Below are positions 42,623 through 52,105 of a DNA stretch of 64,000 nt, in pieces. This DNA is from Pseudomonas sp. UBA5706 (lineage in GTDB: Bacteria; Pseudomonadota; Gammaproteobacteria; Pseudomonadales; Pseudomonadaceae), in contig NZ_DIHC01000029.1 in the NCBI RefSeq assembly GCF_002419965.1, forward strand, positions 1-64,000, written 5' to 3'. Each line of letters begins with the position of its first letter. The stretch's first letter is position 1. A program made the position numbers and the translations under genes. Under the pieces are notes generated by a model, which did not search any database, was not told the DNA's origin, and worked only from the letters and a program-made list of their open reading frames with translations.

Positions 42623-43888
42623 ATGTATCTTCTTCGCCTGGCACTGGCCAGTCTCGCTAACCGCCGCTTTACCGCCTTTCTCACGGCCTTCGCCATCGCG
42701 CTGTCTGTCTGCCTGCTACTGGCCGTGGAGCGGGTACGTACCGAAGCCCGCGCCAGCTTTGCCAGCACCATCAGTGGCACTGACCTGATCGTCGGCGCCC
42801 GCTCCGGCTCGGTCAATCTGCTGCTGTACTCGGTGTTTCGCATCGGCAATGCCACCAACAATATCCGCTGGGACAGTTTCGAACACTTCGCCAGCAGCAA
42901 GCAGGTGAAGTGGGCGATTCCGATTTCCCTAGGCGACAGCCATCGCGGCTATCGGGTGATGGGCACCAGCGAAGCCTATTTCGAGCACTATCAGTACGGG
43001 CGCCAGCAGCATCTGGAGCTGGCCGATGGGCGCCCGTTCGCTAGCGATCCTTTCGAAGTGGTACTCGGTGCCGAAGTCGCCGACGCCCTGCATTACAAGC
43101 TCGGCGACAAGCTGGTGCTGGCCCATGGCGTGGCCGTGGTGAGCCTGGTCAAGCACGACGACAAGCCATTTACCGTAGTGGGTATTCTCAAGCGCACGGG
43201 CACTCCGGTAGACCGCACGCTGCATATCAGCCTCGGCGGCATGGAAGCGATTCATATCGACTGGCACAACGGCGTGCCGGCCTGGGGCGACGGACGTATC
43301 AGCGCCGATCAGGCGCGCAACATGGACCTGACGCCTACCGCCATCACGGCCTTCATGCTCGGGTTGAATAGCAAGATTTCCACGTTCGCCTTGCAGCGCG
43401 AAATCAACGAGTTCCGCGGCGAGCCGATGCTGGCAATCCTTCCGGGAGTGGCCTTGCAGGAGCTGTGGAGCCTGATGGGCACGGCGGAAAACGCGCTGTT
43501 GGTGATTTCGCTGTTCGTGGTACTGACAGGGTTGATCGGCATGCTCACCGCGATTCTCACCAGCCTCAACGAACGGCGTCGGGAAATGGCCATTCTGCGT
43601 TCGGTCGGCGCACGGCCCTGGCATGTTGCGAGCCTGCTGATCCTTGAAGCATTTGCCCTGGCGCTTGCGGGTACGGTCAGCGGTCTGGCGCTGCTGTACA
43701 TCGGCATCGCTGCCGCGCAGGGTTACGTGCAGGCCAATTACGGTCTGTACCTGCCACTGTCACTGCCCAGCGCTTACGAATGGACGCTGCTCGGCGGCAT
43801 TCTTTGCGCAGCGCTGCTGATGGGCGTCGTGCCTGCCTGGCGGGCCTATCGCCAGTCGCTGGCCGATGGTCTGTCGATTCGCTTATGA
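42623..43888 (+). CDS. ABC transporter permease, FtsX/MacB-like
   Basis: ATG 42623 follows the ATPase stop by one base and gives 421 residues beginning MYLLRLALASLANRRFTAF. There is an N-terminal membrane helix, a large periplasmic domain and three C-terminal helices (ENALLVISLFVVLTGLIGMLTAIL; ALALAGTVSGLALLYIGIA; LLGGILCAALLMGVVPAW), the MacB/LolC layout. The substrate is unknown. Confidence 0.87.
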   Translation: MYLLRLALASLANRRFTAFLTAFAIALSVCLLLAVERVRTEARASFASTISGTDLIVGARSGSVNLLLYSVFRIGNATNNIRWDSFEHFASSKQVKWAIPISLGDSHRGYRVMGTSEAYFEHYQYGRQQHLELADGRPFASDPFEVVLGAEVADALHYKLGDKLVLAHGVAVVSLVKHDDKPFTVVGILKRTGTPVDRTLHISLGGMEAIHIDWHNGVPAWGDGRISADQARNMDLTPTAITAFMLGLNSKISTFALQREINEFRGEPMLAILPGVALQELWSLMGTAENALLVISLFVVLTGLIGMLTAILTSLNERRREMAILRSVGARPWHVASLLILEAFALALAGTVSGLALLYIGIAAAQGYVQANYGLYLPLSLPSAYEWTLLGGILCAALLMGVVPAWRAYRQSLADGLSIRL

Positions 43889-43898
43889 GGGCGTTGTG

Positions 43899-44420
43899 AT
43901 GCGCAGGTTGTGGGTAATGCTGTCCCTGCTGATTGCGTCCAGCGCCTGGGGGCAGGACTTACGGGTGCTGACGTGGCAGGAAATGATCCCGCCGGACGCG
44001 CCGCCGGTAAAGCTGATCACCGCGCCTATCCACGATCTGTCGAACATGGCCGACGCTTTATCGGTGGAATCGGCGCCTGCCGCCCATCAACTGGCGCCTG
44101 ACGCTCCGGTGGTGAAATCCCTGGACGGTGAGAGGGTGCGCCTGCCGGGCTATATCGTCCCGCTGGAGGTCAGTGAAGAAGGCCGCGTGACCGAGTTTTT
44201 GCTGGTGCCGTATTTCGGCGCGTGTATCCACGTGCCGCCTCCGCCGCCGAACCAGATCGTCCACGTCACCAGCGGGCTTGGGGTGAAGGTGGACGAGTTG
44301 TACCAGCCGTACTGGATCGAAGGGCCGATGCAGGTCAAATCCAGCACCAGCGAACTGGCCGACGCCGGGTATCAGATGGAGGCGGACAAGATTCTGGTCT
44401 ATGAGCTACCGGATCAGTAG
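43899..44420 (+). CDS. DUF3299 periplasmic protein of the zinc operon
   Basis: ATG 43899, with GAGGG eight bases upstream, gives 173 residues with a signal peptide (LWVMLSLLIASSAWG). The core holds CIHVPPPPPNQIVHV, a DUF3299 hallmark whose Cys and His could bind zinc. It ends the zinc operon. Its role is unknown, probably in periplasmic zinc handling with the DUF2796 and ABC proteins. Confidence 0.8.
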   Translation: MRRLWVMLSLLIASSAWGQDLRVLTWQEMIPPDAPPVKLITAPIHDLSNMADALSVESAPAAHQLAPDAPVVKSLDGERVRLPGYIVPLEVSEEGRVTEFLLVPYFGACIHVPPPPPNQIVHVTSGLGVKVDELYQPYWIEGPMQVKSSTSELADAGYQMEADKILVYELPDQ

Positions 44421-44643
44421 CCAAGCGTCTGGATCGGATGTCCGATCTGCAGCAGCAGGGCGACAGGCCTGTTGATCGATCATGCGTATGGTCCGGCCAC
44501 AACCGGGATCGGGACGAGCTTGCGGTCGACAAAGTTCCAAAGACCTCCATCTGATCGACTTTTCATTGAGCCAAGTCAAAACCCTGGTTCCAGACGCTTC
44601 GTAACATAGGGCATCACTTTTAAACGCCCTTTCGGAGCCCTCC

Positions 44644-45330
44644 ATGAACAAGTCCCTGCTTGGTGCATCTCTCGTTGCGCTGGCCCTCTGCACACCGATT
44701 GCCGCTCAAGCCCACACGGCTGGCGACATTATCGTGCGCGCAGGCGCGGCGCGGGTGAACCCCAACGAAGACAGCGGCAATATCAAGCTCGACGGGACCA
44801 AGGTGTCCGGCACCAAAGCCACTGCCGACAACTCGACACAATTGGGCCTGACCTTCGCCTACATGCTGACCGATCACGTCGGCCTGGAACTGCTGGCCGC
44901 CACGCCTTTCAGCCACACCATCGGCGTCAAGGGCCTTGGCCCAGGGCTCGACGGCAAACTCGCAGACGTCAAACAGCTGCCGCCGACCCTGTCGCTGCAG
45001 TACTACCCGATGGACGCCTCGTCGAAGTTCCAGCCTTATGCCGGTGTCGGCCTGAACTACACCAAGTTCTTTGACACTGACCTGAGCGGCGAGCGCAAGG
45101 ACCAGGGCTTCAGCAACCTGAAGCTCAAGGACTCAGTCGGTCTGGCCGGCCAGGTTGGCATGGACTACATGCTGACCGATCGCATCATGCTCAACGCCTC
45201 GGTCTGGTACGTCGATATCGATACCAAGGCCAGCGTCGACGGCCCGTCGGCACTGAGCGTCGGCAAGACCAAGGTGGATGTGGATATCGATCCTTGGGTA
45301 TACATGGTCGGCGTTGGCTACAAGTTCTAA
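44644..45330 (+). CDS. oprG: outer-membrane protein OprG (OmpW family)
   Basis: The 228-residue protein has a signal peptide (MNKSLLGASLVALALCTP...AQA) and an eight-stranded OmpW barrel ending WVYMVGVGYKF. Motifs such as DIIVRAGAARVNPNEDSG, YMLTDHVGLELLAATPFSH and PYAGVGLNYTKFF are characteristic. OprG passes small hydrophobic molecules or amino acids and in P. aeruginosa lies just after the zinc operon, as here. It follows a 223-base gap with no gene and ends in a terminator. Confidence 0.93.
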   Translation: MNKSLLGASLVALALCTPIAAQAHTAGDIIVRAGAARVNPNEDSGNIKLDGTKVSGTKATADNSTQLGLTFAYMLTDHVGLELLAATPFSHTIGVKGLGPGLDGKLADVKQLPPTLSLQYYPMDASSKFQPYAGVGLNYTKFFDTDLSGERKDQGFSNLKLKDSVGLAGQVGMDYMLTDRIMLNASVWYVDIDTKASVDGPSALSVGKTKVDVDIDPWVYMVGVGYKF

Positions 45331-45385
45331 AAGCCTGAACGAACAGCAGCTGGCGCAACGCCAGATCACTGTGGCGTGAACATCA

Positions 45386-45409
45386 AAAGCCCGACGCATG
45401 TCGGGCTTT
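45386..45409 (+). terminator. oprG intrinsic terminator
   Basis: AAAGCCCGAC and GTCGGGCTTT form a perfect 10-bp stem with loop GCAT, followed by a T-containing tail (CTGGTTTG). Confidence 0.85.
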
Positions 45410-45685
45410 CTGGTTTGTAAAAGCCAGAGCCGCGTCGATAACCATGGGTCATCGGTTGATCAAGGTGTGCTGCAACGATCTTGCCGCGTCCCTTTCAGGC
45501 GCGGCATTGTGGCTCTTTGGGAAGTTCAGCCCATGCGCGGCGGGCAGCCCGAAGCCAGAGCGCTCGACAATCAGGGGTGCTGCTTTCCACTGTCAATTCG
45601 GGGGAAGCCACCCAGTTGCCGGACAGTCGATAAGAGGCGCTAAAAGGGAGGTCCAGGGGATCAGCGTCGGGCCCATTAATTTGTT
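45410..45685. other. intergenic region without a recognised gene
   Basis: Between the oprG terminator and the convergent epimerase gene I see no supported gene. An open frame from 45,444 has odd composition and runs into the epimerase gene, so I do not call it. No repeat or RNA structure stands out. Confidence 0.5.
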
Positions 45686-46615
45686 TCAGCGTCCCATCAG
45701 GCGCGCCAGGCCCACGGCCAAGGGCGTCGGCTCCGGCACCTTGAAGCGTGTGAGCAAACGCTGATTGTCAGCACGGGAATGCTTGATGTCCCCCGAGCGC
45801 GCCGGCAGATACGTCACCGGCGGCACACTTCCCACCACTCGGCCAAATGCTGCCAACAACTCATTCAACGATGTGGTGGCGTTCAGGCCAACATTGACCG
45901 CGCCCTCCTCGACGACGGGCAGTTCGAATCCCTGCATGACAAGATCGACCAAATCTTCGACGTAAAAGAAATCCCGGGTTTGCTCGCCATCGCCAAACAC
46001 GCAAATCGGCAGGCCCTTCTCGGCACGTTCGGCGAAAATGCTGATCACCCCGGAATACGGCGAAGAAGGATCCTGACGAGGCCCAAAAATGTTGAAGAAG
46101 CGAAATATCACCGGCTCCAGGCCATGCTGGCGGCGGTAGAAGTCCAGATAGTGCTCACTGGCCAGTTTATCCGACGCGTAGGGCGTCAGCGGCGCTTTGG
46201 GCGTGTCCTCGGTAATGGCTTCACCTTCGCCATTGTTGCCGTACACCGCGGCACTGGAGGCGAACACCACGCGCTTGATGCCGGCGTGGCGCATGGCCTC
46301 GCAGACATTCAAGGTGCCGATGAAGTTACTCTGGTGGGTTTTGACCGGGTCATCCACCGAGGCTTGCACCGAGGCCACGGCCGCCAGATGCGCCACCGCC
46401 TGGCACCCCAACGCAGTCCGCGCCACCAATGCCGCATCGGCCACATCACCCACAATCAGTTCGACCCGAGGATTGTCCAGCGGCAGGTTGCTGCGCTTAC
46501 CGGCAGACAGGTCATCGAGCACGCGCACTGCGTAGCCTTTAGCAAGCAGCGCATCAACCAGATGCGAACCGATGAAACCGGCGCCGCCGGTGATGAGAAC
46601 AGGAGCTTCAGACAT
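45686..46615 (-). CDS. NAD-dependent epimerase/dehydratase
   Basis: ATG 46615 gives a 309-residue extended short-chain dehydrogenase with cofactor motif VLITGGAGFIGSHLVDALLAKG and catalytic YASDKLASEHY. FRFFNIFGPRQDPSSPYSGVISIF is typical of UDP-glucose 4-epimerase-like enzymes. The start overlaps the preceding stop by 8 bases, so the two are coupled. The sugar substrate is not evident; PA4068 is the P. aeruginosa counterpart by position. Confidence 0.88.
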   Translation of the reverse strand: MSEAPVLITGGAGFIGSHLVDALLAKGYAVRVLDDLSAGKRSNLPLDNPRVELIVGDVADAALVARTALGCQAVAHLAAVASVQASVDDPVKTHQSNFIGTLNVCEAMRHAGIKRVVFASSAAVYGNNGEGEAITEDTPKAPLTPYASDKLASEHYLDFYRRQHGLEPVIFRFFNIFGPRQDPSSPYSGVISIFAERAEKGLPICVFGDGEQTRDFFYVEDLVDLVMQGFELPVVEEGAVNVGLNATTSLNELLAAFGRVVGSVPPVTYLPARSGDIKHSRADNQRLLTRFKVPEPTPLAVGLARLMGR

Positions 46616-47492
46616 GACGGTAATAGCGATCCAGTAGGCTGGGCAAACCGGCACGCCATGCGCGGGGCTTGATACCAAAGGTATGGAGGATTTTCTTGCA
46701 GGCCAACACGGCGTTTTGCGGCTCTTCGGCGGCATCGGGGCTGGCGGCGTGCGCTTGCGCGGTCGGCGCTTCGATGGCCAGGGTGCGCGCCAGACGCGCC
46801 TCCGTGAGGACCGCCTGGCCCAGCGCCAGCGGCGTGGTGGCCTCGTGACCTGCGTAGTGATAGGTGCCCCACAATGGCGCCGCACAATCGAGCTGCTTGA
46901 GCACTGAAATAATCACCCGCGCGGCGTCATCCACGGGGGTCGGATTGCCCCGACGGTCATCGGCCAGGAGCAATTCGTTGGTGGTCTCTGCGCGGGTCAG
47001 GAATCGTCCTAGCACACCGTCGGCGCTGTCATCGAGTAGCCAGCCGAAACGCAACAGCACATGTTGCGGGCAAGCGGCGCGCACACTCTGTTCGATGCGC
47101 CAAAGCGCCTGACCACGAGAGCCCATGGGCACGGGTTCGTCCTTCTCGCTGTAGGCAGTTGCCCGCGAGCCATCGAATACGCGATAGCTGGAAGGTTGAA
47201 CCAGAACGATATTGTGGTGCTGGCACAGTTCGGCCAGACGCTCGACGGAGCGTTCCTGGGAGTCCAGTCGTTCAGCGCTCACACGCTGTGCCTGAAACCA
47301 GTCGAAGTAGTACGCAAGGTTGATCAAGGCGTCGGGGCGGGTGTCATCGAGCAGTTGCGTCAGGCTTGCCGCATCCCACCCGTCTTGCGGTGGACGCGGT
47401 GCGAGGAAGCCAATGTCCTCCTCGGCACCCAGACGGATCAACGCCTGCCCAAGGGCATTCCCGCCGCCCAACAACATAAGGCGCATTCGCAT
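46608..47492 (-). CDS. RmlD-like sugar-nucleotide reductase family protein
   Basis: ATG 47492 (MRMRLMLLGGGNALGQALIRLG) begins a 294-residue Rossmann protein with LGGGNALGQAL as cofactor loop, LINLAYYFDWF, and QPSSYRVFDGSRATAYSEKDEPVP, as in dTDP-4-dehydrorhamnose reductases (VFDG...YxExD). The YxxxK pair is unclear, so catalysis is uncertain. It is upstream of and overlaps the epimerase gene, and matches PA4069 by position. Confidence 0.75.
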   Translation of the reverse strand: MRMRLMLLGGGNALGQALIRLGAEEDIGFLAPRPPQDGWDAASLTQLLDDTRPDALINLAYYFDWFQAQRVSAERLDSQERSVERLAELCQHHNIVLVQPSSYRVFDGSRATAYSEKDEPVPMGSRGQALWRIEQSVRAACPQHVLLRFGWLLDDSADGVLGRFLTRAETTNELLLADDRRGNPTPVDDAARVIISVLKQLDCAAPLWGTYHYAGHEATTPLALGQAVLTEARLARTLAIEAPTAQAHAASPDAAEEPQNAVLACKKILHTFGIKPRAWRAGLPSLLDRYYRHV

Positions 47493-47652
47493 AGAGTCAG
47501 CAGGCTCGGTCTTGGAATTCAATTGAAAAAATAGGTGAAAAACGGTCGCAAACATAACACGTTGTATGCGTTTGGCCCAATAACCCGCCCTTGAGACCAC
47601 CGCCGATCACCGGCCCTTGCATCCCTTACCGTTCACCCTCATAAACAGGCTC

Positions 47653-50600
47653 ATGAACCCTACCCAAACTCTCGCGCCAGTGCTCGACGACTTTCATCCA
47701 GCCGTCAGTGCCTGGTTCAAGCAGACGTTCCCGGCCGTTACCGCAGCCCAGGCGCAGGCGTGGCCGTTGATCAAGCGCCGTCAGTCCACGCTGATCGCCG
47801 CGCCCACCGGCTCTGGCAAAACCCTGACCGCGTTCCTGGCGGTGATCGACGATCTGGTGCACCAGGGTCTGGAAATGGAGGGCAAGCTGCCCGATCAGAC
47901 CTTCGTGGTCTATGTTTCACCCCTTAAGGCGCTGTCCAACGATATCCAGATCAACCTGCAGAACCCATTGGCAGGGATCACCGCGCAGCTTGAGCAACAG
48001 GGCCTGCCGGGGTTGCGCATCAGTACTGCCGTACGCACCGGTGACACGCAGCAGAAAGAGCGCAATGCGATGCGCAAGGTCGCGCCGCACATTTTGGTCA
48101 CCACCCCCGAATCACTGTACGTGCTGCTGGGCTCGGACTCCGGTCGTCGCATGCTGTCGAGTACGCAAACGGTAATCATCGATGAAATCCACGCCATCGC
48201 CGGCGGCAAACGCGGCAGTCATCTGGCGCTGAGTCTGGAGCGGTTGCAGGCATTGTGTGACACGCCGCTGTTGCGCATCGGGCTTTCGGCCACGCAAAAA
48301 CCCATTGAGCGGGTGTCGCGCTTTCTGGTCGGCAGTGACCCGGTCTGCCGGCCTTGCGCCATTGTCGATATCGGCCATGCCCGACCGCGGGACTTGGCCA
48401 TTGAGGTTCCTCCCGTGCCGCTGACAGCGGTCATGGCCAATGATGTATGGCAACTGGTTTACGATCGTCTCGCGGAACTGGCGCGCGAACACCGCACCAC
48501 GCTGATCTTCGTCAACACCCGGCGTCTGGCCGAGCGCATGGCGCGCTTTCTCAGCGAGCGCTTGGGCAAAGAGGCTGTGGCCGCGCACCACGGCAGCATG
48601 GCCAAGGAACAGCGGCTGGATGCGGAGCAGCGGCTAAAGCGCGGCGATCTCCAAGTGCTGATCGCCACTGCCTCGTTGGAGCTGGGGATCGACATCGGCG
48701 ATGTCGATCTGGTTTGTCAGATCAGTTCACCGCGTTCCATCGCATCGTTCCTGCAGCGTGTGGGTCGCTCCGGCCACCATGTGGGCGGCACGCCAAAAGG
48801 CCGATTATTCGCCATTTCGCGTGATGACCTGATCGAATGCGCCGCATTGCTCGATTGCGTACGCCGCGGCGAGCTCGACACCTTGGTGATTCCCAAGGCG
48901 CCGCTGGACGTCGTGGCGCAACAGATCATTGCCGAGGTCAGTTGCCAGGAGTGGGAAGAACAGGCGCTGCTGGCGATGTTTCGCAAGGCATCGCCCTACG
49001 CCGAACTCGACGAAGGCCATTATCAGGCCCTGTTGAGCATGCTTGCCGAAGGCTACAGCGGGCGTCAGGGCGTGCGCGCGGCTTATCTGCATCGCGACGC
49101 CGTGACCCGTACGCTGCGGGGGCGGCGCGGCAGCAAACTCACCGCCGTCACCAGCGGTGGCACGATTCCGGACAATGCCGATTACAGCGTGGTGCTTGAA
49201 CCGCAAGCGCTGAACATCGGCACGGTCAACGAAGACTTTGCCGTGGAAAGCCTCGCGGGTGATGTCTTCCAGTTAGGCAATACGTCTTATCGTATCCTGC
49301 GCATCGAATCAGGCCGGGTGAGGGTCGAGGATGCGCAAGGTGTCCCGCCAAATATCCCGTTTTGGATGGGCGAAGCGCCAGGACGCAGCGATGAGCTTTC
49401 GTTTGCGGTCGCTCGTTTACAGGCCGACATCGATCAGCAGCTTGGCGAGCATCCTGGCAATCTGCGGCCCTGCGTTGACTGGCTGATGACCACCTTGGGC
49501 CTGGGGCTGGACAGCGCCGAGCAATTGGTCGAATACCTGGCGCGAGCGCGCTCGGCCCTCGGCGCTTTGCCCTCGCAGGACACGCTGGTCATGGAGCGTT
49601 TCTTCGATGAGTCCGGCGGCACGCAATTGGTGATCCACACGCCATTCGGCAGTCGCATCAACCGCGCCTGGGGTCTGGCGCTGCGCAAGCGCTTCTGTCG
49701 CACCTTCAATTTCGAATTGCAGGCCGCCGCCAGTGAAGACGCTATCGTGCTCTCGCTGTCCACCAGCCACAGCTTTGCGCTGGATGAAGTCTGGCGTCAC
49801 CTGCATTCCAACAGCGCCGAGCACATCCTGATTCAAGCAGTGCTGGATGCGCCGCTGTTCAACGTGCGCTGGCGTTGGAACGCTGGCGTCGCGCTGGCCC
49901 TGCCACGCTACGCGGGCGGGCGGAAGGTCGCGCCCCAACTGCAACGCATGAAGAGCGAAGACCTGATCGCGACGGTATTCCCGGATCAGATCGCCTGCCT
50001 GGAAAACCTCGTCGGGGAACGCGAAATCCCGGAGCACCCGCTGGTCGAACAGACCCTGGACGACTGTCTGCATGAAGCCATGGACGCCGATGGCTGGCTG
50101 ACGCTGCTGCGGCGCATGGAAACCGGCCAGGTGCGCCTGATCGCCCGCGACCTGCCCGCGCCCTCCCCGCTGGCGGCGGAAATTCTCAACGCAAAACCTT
50201 ACACCTTCCTTGACGATGCGCCGCTGGAAGAACGTCGCACTCAAGCTGTGCTTAATCGCCGCTGGAGCGATCCGGAGTCGACCGACGATCTGGGCGCGCT
50301 GGACGCGGAGGCCATCGTTGCGGTGGCCGACGAAGCCTGGCCCCAACCCCGGAACATCGATGAAATGCACGAAGCGCTGATGAGCCTGGGATGTGTCAGC
50401 GGCTCGGAGGCACGTGACCAAAATGAGTGGATGAAGTGGCTGGAGAGCCTGGCCCGTTCCGGGCGCGCCACACGCCTGCAAGTCACGCCCGAGCAGGCGC
50501 TGTGGATCGCTCTGGAACGTCTGGCCTGCCTGCAGGCGGTTTATCCCGCCGCTGAAATGCATCCGCCCCTGGTCGTGTTGCCAGGCTTCGATGAAGTCTG

Positions 50601-51966
50601 GAGCGAAGACGAGGCCAAGGTTGAAATCGTCCGCGCCCGCCTAAGCGGCTTTGGGCCTTTGACCTTGCCGGACATCGCGCAGCCGCTGGGGCTGGCCCCC
50701 CTGGATGTCGCACAGGCATTGGCCCGACTGGAAAGCGAAGGCTATGTGCTGCGCGGGCGTTTCAGCCCCGGCGCCAACGAAGAACAATGGTGTGAACGGC
50801 ATCTGCTGTCGCGCATTCATCGCTACACGGTCAAGCGCCTGCGTCGGGAAATCGAGCCTGTCTCCCTGCAGGATTTCATGCGTTTTCTATTCGATTGGCA
50901 GCATCTGTCTGCCTCGACACAGAGCCAGGGCAAAGCGGCATTGCCGCAAGTCGTCGATCAGCTGGAAGGCTTCTCGGCAGCAGCGGGCGCATGGGACAGC
51001 GATATTCTGCCGGCGCGGCTGAAGGATTATTCCCAGAACTGGCTGGATGACCTGTGCCGGTCCGGCAAAGTGGTGTGGATGCGTCTGACTAATCGCAGCA
51101 AGGTGGGCAGCGCTGCATTACGCAGTACGCCCATCGTTTTGCTACCCCGCTCGCAGGTGCGCCTGTGGAGCGGCCTGACCGAACAACCGGCGCCCACCGA
51201 ATTGTCTTTGCGCGCCCAACGGGTTCACGAAGTGCTGGCGACACAAGGCGCGATGTTCTTCGATGAACTGACGAGCGAAGCCCATCTGCTACGCGCCGAA
51301 CTGGAGAACGCATTGCAGGAGCTGGTCGGCGCAGGCCTGGTGAACGCCGACAGCTTTGCCGGACTGCGCGCCCTGATCACCCCCGCCAGCAAGCGCGCTA
51401 CCCATACCAGCCGGCGCAATCGCGGAGCGTTCATCGGAGGAATGGACGACGCGGGACGTTGGGCCTTGTTGCGTCGAGCGCCTCCTGCCGAGACCACATC
51501 GCCGCGAAGGCTGGACAGCGATACGCTGGAGCATATCGCTATGACATTGCTGCGCCGCTATGGCGTGGTGTTCTGGCGCCTGCTGGAGCGTGAAGCGGAC
51601 TGGTTGCCGAGCTGGCGCGAGTTGCTGCGCACTTTCCATCGCCTGGAGGCGCGAGGTGACATTCGTGGCGGGCGATTCATCGCCGGGCTTGCCGGTGAGC
51701 AATTCGCCTTGCCAGAGGCGATTCCGGTTTTGCGAGAGGTCCGCAAACGGCCTCTGGATGGCAGCCTGATCGCGGTAAGTGGTGTCGATCCGCTGAATCT
51801 GGCGGGTACTTTGCTGCCGGGCGCAAAGGTCGCGGCAGTGGTGGGCAATCGGTTGGTGTACCGCGACGGCGTACCCATTGCCGCAATCGTGGCGGGCAAA
51901 CCCCAGTATTGGGGCGAGCTGGATGCCGGGATGATGTTGCAGGTGCGAGACCGGTTGTTCAGATAA
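47653..51966 (+). CDS. lhr: Lhr-type large ATP-dependent helicase
   Basis: From ATG 47653 the protein has 1,437 residues. The helicase core has Walker A APTGSGKTLTA, DEIHAIAGGKRGSHL (DEIH box), GLSATQKPIERV, FVNTRRLAERMARFLSERLG and QRVGRSGHHVGG. The long C-terminal region contains winged-helix (DH-domain-like) and Lhr-CTD parts ending PQYWGELDAGMML. Lhr unwinds DNA and RNA-DNA hybrids and is linked to DNA repair. It appears monocistronic. Confidence 0.93.
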   Translation: MNPTQTLAPVLDDFHPAVSAWFKQTFPAVTAAQAQAWPLIKRRQSTLIAAPTGSGKTLTAFLAVIDDLVHQGLEMEGKLPDQTFVVYVSPLKALSNDIQINLQNPLAGITAQLEQQGLPGLRISTAVRTGDTQQKERNAMRKVAPHILVTTPESLYVLLGSDSGRRMLSSTQTVIIDEIHAIAGGKRGSHLALSLERLQALCDTPLLRIGLSATQKPIERVSRFLVGSDPVCRPCAIVDIGHARPRDLAIEVPPVPLTAVMANDVWQLVYDRLAELAREHRTTLIFVNTRRLAERMARFLSERLGKEAVAAHHGSMAKEQRLDAEQRLKRGDLQVLIATASLELGIDIGDVDLVCQISSPRSIASFLQRVGRSGHHVGGTPKGRLFAISRDDLIECAALLDCVRRGELDTLVIPKAPLDVVAQQIIAEVSCQEWEEQALLAMFRKASPYAELDEGHYQALLSMLAEGYSGRQGVRAAYLHRDAVTRTLRGRRGSKLTAVTSGGTIPDNADYSVVLEPQALNIGTVNEDFAVESLAGDVFQLGNTSYRILRIESGRVRVEDAQGVPPNIPFWMGEAPGRSDELSFAVARLQADIDQQLGEHPGNLRPCVDWLMTTLGLGLDSAEQLVEYLARARSALGALPSQDTLVMERFFDESGGTQLVIHTPFGSRINRAWGLALRKRFCRTFNFELQAAASEDAIVLSLSTSHSFALDEVWRHLHSNSAEHILIQAVLDAPLFNVRWRWNAGVALALPRYAGGRKVAPQLQRMKSEDLIATVFPDQIACLENLVGEREIPEHPLVEQTLDDCLHEAMDADGWLTLLRRMETGQVRLIARDLPAPSPLAAEILNAKPYTFLDDAPLEERRTQAVLNRRWSDPESTDDLGALDAEAIVAVADEAWPQPRNIDEMHEALMSLGCVSGSEARDQNEWMKWLESLARSGRATRLQVTPEQALWIALERLACLQAVYPAAEMHPPLVVLPGFDEVWSEDEAKVEIVRARLSGFGPLTLPDIAQPLGLAPLDVAQALARLESEGYVLRGRFSPGANEEQWCERHLLSRIHRYTVKRLRREIEPVSLQDFMRFLFDWQHLSASTQSQGKAALPQVVDQLEGFSAAAGAWDSDILPARLKDYSQNWLDDLCRSGKVVWMRLTNRSKVGSAALRSTPIVLLPRSQVRLWSGLTEQPAPTELSLRAQRVHEVLATQGAMFFDELTSEAHLLRAELENALQELVGAGLVNADSFAGLRALITPASKRATHTSRRNRGAFIGGMDDAGRWALLRRAPPAETTSPRRLDSDTLEHIAMTLLRRYGVVFWRLLEREADWLPSWRELLRTFHRLEARGDIRGGRFIAGLAGEQFALPEAIPVLREVRKRPLDGSLIAVSGVDPLNLAGTLLPGAKVAAVVGNRLVYRDGVPIAAIVAGKPQYWGELDAGMMLQVRDRLFR

Positions 51967-51992
51967 CCGCCTCCTGTAGTCAATATCGAATC

Positions 51993-52082
51993 TGTGAGAG
52001 CGGGCTTGCTAGCGAGTGCGCTGGGTCAGTCATCGATTTCGTGTCTGAACCCATGCTTTCGCGAGCAGGCTCGCGCCTACAG
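51993..52082. repeat. REP pair (GAGCGGGCTTGCTAGCGAG type)
   Basis: GTGAGAGCGGGCTTGCTAGCGAG and the inverse-like GCTTTCGCGAGCAGGCTCGCGC lie opposed between convergent lhr and mscS-like genes. The second unit contains its own short palindrome. Confidence 0.65.
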
Positions 52083-52105
52083 ATGCCCGAAGCGATCAAT
52101 AAATC

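Noticed and set aside
45444..45764. Possible 106-aa gene after oprG
   Set aside because: It runs into the convergent epimerase gene, lacks a good ribosome site and has no recognised domain.
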